This document shows positions 56,601 through 64,000 of a DNA stretch of 64,000 nt, in pieces. Each line of letters begins with the position of its first letter. Position 1 is the first letter of the stretch. Origin of the DNA: Atherix ibis (lineage: Eukaryota > Arthropoda > Insecta > Diptera > Athericidae); contig OY282608.1 in the NCBI GenBank assembly GCA_958298945.1, positions 14,051,933-14,115,932 of the forward strand, read 5' to 3'. The notes under the pieces were generated by a model. It worked only from the letters and a program-made list of their open reading frames with translations. It was not told the origin of the DNA and searched no databases. The position numbers were made by a program, and so were the translations under genes.

Positions 56601-59600
56601 TTGTTGGCTTGTTGGCTTGCTGGTTTGTTGGTTTGTTGGCTTGTTTTTTTGTTGGTTTATTTGTTTGTTGGTTTGTTAGTTTGTTGGTTTGTTGGTTTGT
56701 TGGTTTGTTGGTTTGTTGGCTCGTTGGTTTGTTGGTCTGTTGGTCTGTTGGTTTGTTGGTTTGTGGGTTTTTTGGTTTGTTGGTTTGTTGGTTTTTTGGT
56801 TTGTTGGCTTGTTGACTTGTTGGTTTGTTGGTTTGTTGGATTGTTGGTTTGTTGGTTTGTTGGTTTGTTAGTTTGTTGGTTTGTTGGTTTGTTTGTTTGT
56901 ATGTTTGTTCGTTTGTTGGCTTGTTGGTTTGTTGGCTTGTTGGCTTGTTGGTTTGTTGGTTTGTTGGCTTGTTGGTTTGTTGGTTTGTTGGTTTGTTAGT
57001 TTGTTGGTTTGTTGGTTTTTTGGTTTGTTTTCTTGTTGGTTTGTTGATTTGTTTGTTTGTTGGTTTGTTGGGTTGTTGGTTTGTTGGTTTGTTGGCTTGT
57101 TGGTTTGTTAGTTTGTTGGTTTGTTGGTTTGTTGGTTTGTTGGTTTGTTGGTTTGTTGGTTTGTTGGTTTGTTGGTTTGTTGGCTTGTTGGCTTGTTGGT
57201 TTGTTGGCTTGTTGGTTTGTTGGTTTGTTGGTTTGTTGGTTTGTTGGTTTGTTGGTTTGTTGGTTTTTTGGTTTGCTGGCTTGTTGGTTTGTTGGTTTGT
57301 TGGTTTGTTGGTTTGTTGGTTTGTTGGTTTGTTGGTTTGTTGGTTTGTTGGTTTGTTGGTTTGTTGGTTTGTTGGCTTGTTGGCTTGTTGGTTTGTTGGC
57401 TTGTTGGTTTGTTGGTTTGTTGGTTTGTTGGTTTGTTGGTTTGTTGGTTTGTTGGTTTGTTGGTTTTTTGGTTTTTTGGTTTGCTGGCTTGTTGGTTTGT
57501 TGGTTTGTTGGTTTGTTGGTGTGTTGGTTTGTTGGTTTGTTGGTTTGTTGGTTTGTTGGTTTGTTGGTTTGTTTGTTTGTTTGTTTGTTTGTTTGTTTGT
57601 TTGTTCGTTTGTTGGCTTGTCGGTTTGTTGGCTTGTTGGCTTGTTGGTTTGTTGGTTTGTTGGCTTGTTGGTTTGTTGGTTTGTTGGTTTGTTGGTTTTT
57701 TGGTTTGTTGGTTTGTTGGTTTGTTGATTTGTTGGTTTGTTGGTTTGTTGGTTTGTTGGTTTGTTTGTTTGTTAGTTTGGTCGTTTGTTGGTTTGTTGGT
57801 TTGTTGGTTTGTTGGTTTTTTGTTCTGCTGGTTTGTTTGTTTGTTGGTTTGTTGGCTTGTTGGCTTGTTGGTTTGTTTGTTTGTTGGTTTGTTGGCTTGT
57901 TGGTTTGTTGGTTTGTTGGTTTGTTGGTTTGTTGGTTTGTTTGTTTGTTTGTTTGTTCGTTTGTTGGCTTGTTGGTTTGTTGGCTTGTTGGCTTGTTGGT
58001 TTGTTGGTTTGTTGGCTTGTTGGTTTGTTGGTTTGTTGTTTTGTTGGTTTTTTGGTTTGTTGGCTTGTTGGTTTGTTGATTTGTTGGTTTGTTGGTTTGT
58101 TGGTTTGTTTGTTTGTTGGTTTGGTCGTTTGTTGGTGTGTTGGTTTGTTGGTTTGTTTTTTTGTTGGTTTGTTGGTCTGCTGGTTTGTTTGTTTGTTGGT
58201 TTGTTGGCTTGTTGGCTTGTTGGTTTGTTTGTTTGTTGGTTTGTTGGGTTGTTGGTTTATTGGTTTTTTGGTTTTTTGGTTTGTTGGTTTGTTGGTTTGT
58301 TGGTTTGTTGGTTTGTTGGTCTGCTGGTTTGTTGGTTTGTTGGTTTGTTGGTTTGTTGGCTTGTTGGCTTGTTGGTTTGTTGGTTTGTTGGTTTGTTGGC
58401 TTGCTGGTTTGTTGGTTTGTTGGTTTGTTGGTTTGTTGGTATGTTGGTTTGTTGGTTTTTTGGTTTGTTGGCTTGTTGGCTTGTTGGTGTGTTGGTTTGT
58501 TGGCTTGTTGGTTTGTTGGTTTGTTGGTTTATTGGTTTGTTGGTTTGTTGGTTTTTTGGTTTGTTGGATTGTTGGTTTGTTGATTTGTTGGTTTGTTGGT
58601 TTGTTGGTTTGTTGGTTTGGATGTTTGTTGGTTTATTTGTTTGTTGGTTTGTTGGTTTGCTGGTTTTTTGGTTTGTTGGTTTGTTGGCTTGTTGGCTTGT
58701 TGGTTTGTTGGTTTGTTGGTTTGTTGGTTTGTTTGTTTGTTTGTTTGTTTGTTTGTTGGCTTGTTGGTTTGTTGGTTTGTTGGTTTGTTGGTTTTTTGGT
58801 TTGTTGGCTTGTTGGTTTGTTGATTTGTTGGTTTGTTGGTTTGTTGATTTGTTGGTTTGTTCGTTTGTTGGTTTGTTGGTTTGTTGGCTTGTTGGCTTGT
58901 TGGTTTGTTGGTTTGTTGGTTTGTTGGTTTGTTGGTTTGTTGGCTTGTTGGCTTGCTGGGTTGTTGGTTTGTTGGTTTGTTGGTTTGTTGGTTTGTTGGT
59001 TTTTTTATTTGTTGGCTTGTTGGTTTGTTGATTTTTTGGTTTGTTGGTTTGTTGGTTTGTTTTGTTTGTTCGTTTGTTGGTTTGTTGGTTTGTTGGCTTG
59101 TTGGTTTGTTGGTTTGTTGGTTTGTTGGTTTGTTGGTTTGTTGGCTTGTTGGCTTGCAGGTTTGTTGGTTTGTTGGCTTGTTTTTTTGTTGGTTTATTTG
59201 TTTGTTGGTTTGTTAGTTTGTTGGTTTGTTGGCTTGTTGGTTTGTTGGTTTGTTGGCTCGTTGGTTTGTTGGTCTGTTGGTCTGTTGGTTTGTTGGTTTG
59301 TGGGTTTTTTGGTTTGTTGGTTTGTTGGTTTTTTGGTTTGTTGGCTTGTTGACTTGTTGGTTTGTTGGTTTGTTGGCTTGTTGGCTTGTTGGTTTGTTGG
59401 TTTGTTGGTTTGTTGGTTTTTTGGTTTGTTGGCTTGTTGGTTTGTTGATTTGTTGGTTTGTTGGTTTGTTGGTTTGTTGGTTTGTTCGTTTGTTGGTTTG
59501 TTGGTTTGTTGGCTTGTTGGTTTGTTGGTTTGTTGGTTTGTTGGTTTGTTGGCTTGTTGGCTTGCTGGTTTGTTGGTTTGTTGGCTTGTTTTTTTGTTGG

Positions 59601-61980
59601 TTTATTTGTTTGTTGGTTTGTTAGTTTGTTGGTTTGTTGTTTTGTTGGTTTGTTGGTTTGTTGGCTCGTTGGTTTGTTGGTCTGTTGGTCTGTTGGTTTG
59701 TTGGTTTGTGGGTTTTTTGGTTTGTTGGTTTGTTGGTTTTTTGGTTTGTTGGCTTGTTGACTTGTTGGTTTGTTGGTTTGTTGGATTGTTGGTTTGTTAG
59801 TTTGTTGGTTTGTTGGTTTGTTGGTTTGTTGGTTTGTTTGTTTGTATGTTTGTTCGTTTGGTGGCTTGTTGGTTTGTTGGCTTGTTGGCTTGTTGGTTTG
59901 TTGGTTTGTTGGCTTGTTGGTTTGTTGGTTTGTTGGTTTGTTAGTTTGTTGGTTTGTTGGTTTTTTGGTTTGTTTTCTTGTTGGTTTGTTGATTTGTTTG
60001 TTTGTTGGTTTGTTGGGTTGTTGGTTTGTTGGTTTGTTGGTTTGTTGGTTTGTTGGTTTGTTGGTTTGTTGGTTTGTTGGTTTGTTGGTTTGTTGGTTTG
60101 TTGGTTTGTTGGTTTGTTGGTTTGTTGGCTTGTTGGCTTGTTGGTTTGTTGGCTTGTTGGTTTGTTGGTTTGTTGGTTTGTTGGTTTGTTGGTTTGTTGG
60201 TTTGTTGGTTTTTTGGTTTGCTGGCTTGTTGGTTTGTTGGTTTGTTGGTTTGTTGGTGTGTTGGTTTGTTGGTTTGTTGGTTTGTTGGTTTGTTGGTTTG
60301 TTTGTTTGTTTGTTTGTTTGTTTGTTCGTTTGTTGGCTTGTTGGTTTGTTGGCTTATTGGCTTGTTGGTTTGTTGGTTTGTTGGCTTGTTGGTTTGTTGG
60401 TTTGTTGGTTTGTTGGTTTTTTGGTTTGTTGGCTTGTTGCTTTGTTGGTTTGTTGGTTTGTTGGTTTTTTGGTTTGCTCGCTTGTTGGTTTGTTGGGTTG
60501 ATGGTTTGTTGGTGTGTTGGTTTGTTGGTTTGTTGGTTTGTTGGTTTGTTTGTTTGTTTGTTTGTTCGTTTGTTGGCTTGTTGGTTTGTTGGCTTGTTGG
60601 CTTGTTGGTTTGTTGGTTTGTTGGCTTGTTGGTTTGTTGGTTTGTTGTTTTGTTGGTTTTTTGGTTTGTTGGCTTGTTGGTTTGTTGATTTGTTGGTTTG
60701 TTGGTTTGTTGGTTTGTTTGTTTGTTGGTTTGGTCGTTTGTTGGTGTGTTGGTTTGTTGGTTTGTTTTTTTGTTGGTTTGTTGGTCTGCTGGTTTGTTTG
60801 TTTGTTGGTTTGTTGGCTTGTTGGCTGGTTGGTTTGTTTGTTTGTTGGTTTGTTGGGTTGTTGGTTTATTGGTTTTTTGGTTTTTTGGTTTGTTGGTTTG
60901 TTGGTTTGTTGGTTTGTTGGTTTGTTGGTCTGCTGGTTTGTTGGTTTGTTGGTTTGTTGGTTTGTTGGCTTGTTGGCTTGTTGGTTTGTTGGTTTGTTGG
61001 TTTGTTGGCTTGCTGGTTTGTTGGTTTGTTGGTTTGTTGGTTTGTTGGTATGTTGGTTTGTTGGTTTTTTGGTTTGTTGGCTTGTTGGCTTGTTGGTGTG
61101 TTGGTTTGTTGGCTTGTTGGTTTGTTGGTTTGTTGGTTTATTGGTTTGTTGGTTTGTTGGTTTTTTGGTTTGTTGGATTGTTGGTTTGTTGATTTGTTGG
61201 TTTGTTGGTTTGTTGGTTTGTTGGTTTGGATGTTTGTTGGTTTATTTGTTTGTTGGTTTGTTGGTTTGCTGGTTTTTTGGTTTGTTGGTTTGTTGGCTTG
61301 TTGGCTTGTTGGTTTGTTGGTTTGTTGGTTTGTTGGTTTGTTGGTTTGTTTGTTTGTTTGTTTGTTTGTTTGTTGGCTTGTTGGTTTGTTGGTTTGTTGG
61401 TTTGTTGGTTTTTTGGTTTGTTGGCTTGTTGGTTTGTTGATTTGTTGGTTTGTTGGTTTGTTGATTTGTTGGTTTGTTCGTTTGTTGGTTTGTTGGTTTG
61501 TTGGCTTGTTGGCTTGTTGGTTTGTTGGTTTGTTGGTTTGTTGGTTTGTTGGCTTGTTGGCTTGCTGGGTTGTTGGTTTGTTGGTTTGTTGGTTTGTTGG
61601 TTTGTTGGTTTTTTTATTTGTTGGCTTGTTGGTTTGTTGATTTTTTGGTTTGTTGGTTTGTTGGTTTGTTTTGTTTGTTCGTTTGTTGGTTTGTTGGTTT
61701 GTTGGCTTGTTGGTTTGTTGGTTTGTTGGTTTGTTGGTTTGTTGGTTTGTTGGCTTGTTGGCTTGCTGGTTTGTTGGTTTGTTGGCTTGTTTTTTTGTTG
61801 GTTTATTTGTTTGTTGGTTTGTTAGTTTGTTGGTTTGTTGGCTTGTTGGTTTGTTGGTTTGTTGGCTCGTTGGTTTGTTGGTCTGTTGGTCTGTTGGTTT
61901 GTTGGTTTGTGGGTTTTTTGGTTTGTTGGTTTGTTGGTTTTTTGGTTTGTTGGCTTGTTGACTTGTTGGTTTGTTGGTTT
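53677..61980 (+). repeat. A2 higher-order repeat, period about 2.95 kb, three copies
   Basis: Taking GGTTTATTTG at 53,677, 56,654 and 59,599 as start points gives periods of 2,977 and 2,945 bp. Within each unit the order is GTATG, TTTTCTTG, TTTG pocket, TTTGGTCG, GGATG and a second GGTTTATTTG (55,894, 59,191, 61,800). The middle copy lacks the GATGG unit and has extra octamers between 57,300 and 57,900. A fourth, rearranged copy follows (GTATG at about 62,038 and 62,588; GGATG at 63,749). Confidence 0.72.
57568..57603 (+). repeat. TTTG pocket, nine tetranucleotides
   Basis: Nine consecutive TTTG units arise where successive octamers have GG changed to TG. Equivalent pockets in sister copies hold seven units at 54,391-54,418, 60,297-60,324 and 62,442-62,469. 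At 63,066-63,101 there are nine units, one of them TTTA. Each is followed directly by TTCG. Confidence 0.9.
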
Positions 61981-64000
61981 GTTGGCTTGTTGGTTTGTTG
62001 GTTTGTTGGTTTGTTGGTTTGTTGGTTTGTTTGTTTGTATGTTTGTTCGTTTGTTGGCTTGTTGGTTTGTTGGCTTGTTGGCTTGTTGGTTTGTTGGTTT
62101 GTTGGCTTGTTGGTTTGTTGGTTTGTTGGTTTGTTAGTTTGTTGGTTTGTTGGTTTTTTGGTTTGTTTTCTTGTTGATTTGTTGATTTGTTTGTTTGTTG
62201 GTTTGTTGGGTTGTTGGTTTGTTGGTTTGTTGGCTTGTTGGTTTGTTGGTTTGTTGGTTTGATGGTTTGTTGGTTTGTTGGTTTGTTGGTTTGTTGGTTT
62301 GTTGGTTTGTTGGCTTGTTGGCTTGTTGGTTTGTTGTCTTGTTGGTTTGTTGGTTTGTTGGTTTGCTGGTTTGTTGGTTTGTTGGTTTGTTGGTTTGTTG
62401 GTTTTTTGGTTTGCTGGCTTGTTGGTTTGTTGGTTTGTTGGTTTGTTTGTTTGTTTGTTTGTTTGTTTGTTCGTTTGTTGGCTTGTTGGTTTGTTGGCTT
62501 GTTGACTTGTTGGTTTGTTGGTTTGTTGGCTTGTTGGTTTGTTGGTTTGTTGGTTTGTTGGTTTGTTGGTTTGTTTGTTTGTTTGTTTGTATGTTTGTTC
62601 GTTTGTTGGCTTGTTGGTTTGTTGGCTTGTTGGCTTGTTGGTTTGTTGGTTTGTTGGCTTGTTGGTTTGTTGGTTTGTTGGTTTGTTAGTTTGTTGGTTT
62701 GTTGGTTTTTTGGTTTGTTTTCTTGTTGGTTTGTTGATTTGTTTGTTTGTTGGTTTGTTGGGTTGTTGGTTTGTTGGTTTGTTGGCTTGTTGGTTTGTTG
62801 GTTTGTTGGTTTGTTGGTTTGTTGGTTTGTTGGTTTGTTGGTTTGTTGGTTTGTTGGTTTGTTGGTTTGTTGGTTTGTTGGCTTGTTGGCTTGTTGGTTT
62901 GTTGGCTTGTTGGTTTGTTGGTTTGTTGGTTTGTTGGTTTGTTGGTTTGTTGGTTTGTTGGTTTGTTGGTTTTTTGGTTTTTTGGTTTGCTGGCTTGTTG
63001 GTTTGTTGGTTTGTTGGTTTGTTGGTGTGTTGGTTTGTTGGTTTGTTGGTTTGTTGGTTTGTTGGTTTGTTTGTTTGTTTGTTTGTTTGTTTGTTTATTT
63101 GTTCGTTTGTTGGCTTGTCGGTTTGTTGGCTTGTTGGCTTGTTGGTTTGTTGGTTTGTTGGCTTGTTGGTTTGTTGGTTTGTTGGTTTGTTGGTTTTTTG
63201 GTTTGTTGGCTTGTTGGTTTGTTGATTTGTTGGTTTGTTGGTTTGTTGGTTTGTTTGTTTGTTAGTTTGGTCGTTTGTTGGTTTGTTGGTTTGTTGGTTT
63301 GTTGGTTTTTTGTTCTGCTGGTTTGTTTGTTTGTTGGTTTGTTGGCTTGTTGGCTTGTTGGTTTGTTTGTTTGTTGGTTTGTTGGCTTGTTGGTTTGTTG
63401 GTTTTTTGGTTTGTTGGTTTGTTGGTTTGTTGGTTTGTTGGTTTGTTGGTTTGTTGGCCTGCTGGTTTGTTGGTTTGTTGGTTTGTTGGCTTGTTGGCTT
63501 GTTGGTTTGTTGGTTTGTTGGTTTGTTGGTTTGTTGGCTTGCTGGTTTGTTGGTTTGTTGGTTTGTTGGTTTGTTGGTTTGTTGGTTTGTTGGTTTTTTG
63601 GTTTGTTGGCTTGTTGGCTTGTTGGTGTGTTGGTTTGTTGGCTTGTTTGTTTATTGGTTTGTTGGTTTATTGGTTTGTTGGTTTGTTGGTTTTTAGGTTT
63701 GTTGGATTGTTGGTTTGTTGATTTGTTGGTTTGTTGGTTTGTTGGTTTGGATGTTTGTTGGTTGATTTGTTTGTTGGTTTGTTGGTTTGCTGGTTTGTTG
63801 GTTTGTTGGTTTGTTGGCTTGTTGGCTTGTTGGTTTGTTGGTTTGTTGGTTTGTTGGTTTGTTTGTTTGTTTGTTTGTTTGTTTGTTGGCTTGTTTGTTT
63901 GTTGGCTTGTTGGCTTGTTGGTTTGTTGGTTTGTTGGCTTGTTGGGTTGTTGGTTTGTTGGTTTGTTGGTTTGTTTGTTTGTTTGTTTGTTTGTTTGTTG

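Larger units (their letters stand above)
1..64000 (+). repeat. Giant octanucleotide satellite array, unit TTTGTTGG
   Basis: Every part of the window reads as direct copies of TTTGTTGG, with the G/T-rich strand always the given strand. A perfect unit contains only T and G. C and A enter mainly as recurrent variants: GGCTTG (T to C after GG), TTCG (G to C), TTGA and GGTTTA (G to A), TTTGTTTG and GGTTTTTTGG (G to T). Perfect tracts are short; the longest I located are about 15 units, near 52,224-52,345 and 9,769-9,889. Occasional 4-, 6- and 7-bp units shift the register. The array enters at base 1 and leaves at base 64,000, so its full size is unknown. No transposon, RNA gene, inverted segment or unique spacer is visible. 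Calling it satellite DNA is direct; a heterochromatic or centromeric location is inference. Long open frames on both strands are by-products of the composition. Confidence 0.98.
52220..64000 (+). repeat. Satellite subfamily A2, right-end block
   Basis: This is the longest A2 stretch. GATGG with GTGTGTTGG occurs at 52,378, 54,594 and 60,500; GGATG at 55,322, 58,619, 61,228 and 63,749, with a TAGATG variant at 53,113; T-run plus GGTTTATTTG at 53,677, 55,894, 56,654, 59,191, 59,599 and 61,800. No A1-specific or B-specific marker was seen. Uninterrupted TTTG pockets are longest here. The block continues past the window edge. Confidence 0.8.

Noticed and set aside
1..64000. Telomeric repeat array
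   Set aside because: The T/G strand bias is telomere-like, but the unit matches no telomere repeat I know. It is heavily degenerate, has kilobase higher-order repeats, and no chromosome end is visible.
1..64000. tRNA, rRNA or other structured RNA genes
   Set aside because: A strand almost lacking C and A cannot form the required stems, and no conserved RNA motif was seen.
1..64000. Low-complexity sequencing or vector artefact
   Set aside because: The ordered higher-order structure, with shared private variants across kilobases, is not expected from random sequencing error or vector sequence.

Overview
The window is one uninterrupted tandem-repeat array. From base 1 to base 64,000 I find only degenerate copies of an 8-bp unit, TTTGTTGG on the given strand (CCAACAAA on the other). 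Polarity never changes and no unique DNA, transposon, RNA gene or credible protein gene interrupts it. The plus strand is almost entirely T and G, with C and A present only as recurrent point variants of the octamer. The array runs off both ends. A satellite of this size and layering indicates a eukaryotic nuclear genome, most likely a heterochromatic, pericentromeric or centromeric block resolved by long reads. Nothing in the sequence identifies the lineage and I do not guess it.

Above the octamer there is higher-order structure, visible because rare variant octamers recur in a fixed order. I recognise three subfamilies. A1 carries a GATGG unit followed by GTGTGGTGG, a TTGCATTG unit, GGTTGTGTG, and a T-run followed by GGTATATTTG. 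A2 carries GATGG followed by GTGTGTTGG, GTTTGGATG, and a T-run followed by GGTTTATTTG. B carries TTGCTTAC, GGTTACTTGG, GGTTCCTTAG, TTTGTATTG and a T9/T10 run. Approximate layout: A1 1-15,300; A2 15,300-17,160; B 17,160-23,650; A1 tail 23,650-24,620; A2 24,620-26,640; B 26,640-32,450; A1 32,450-40,590; B 40,590-42,490; A1 42,490-47,150; B remnant 47,150-47,580; A1 47,580-52,220; A2 52,220-64,000. Block edges are good to about 50-300 bp.

On top of this lie large tandem duplications: about 1.3 kb (3,668-6,350), 1,670 bp (11,706-15,045), about 2.4 kb (19,015-23,860), 3.38 plus 2.38 kb with nested 1,007-bp and 256-bp repeats (26,690-32,450), 4,131 bp (32,224-40,485), about 5.1 kb (42,070-52,220) and a roughly 2.95-kb A2 period (53,677-61,980). 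A segment of about 5.7 kb also recurs 10 kb downstream (30,560-36,290 against 40,600-46,110). Some copies differ at a single base by eye, others at many, so the array records several rounds of unequal exchange of different age.

No genes act together here. Long open frames exist on both strands only because stop codons need A on the plus strand, or its complement on the minus strand. They translate to period-8 peptides (LLVCWFVG forward, PTNQQTNK reverse) and are not annotated as genes. The interest lies in the satellite itself: its strand asymmetry, nested duplication history, three-subfamily mosaic and recurrent sequence islets.
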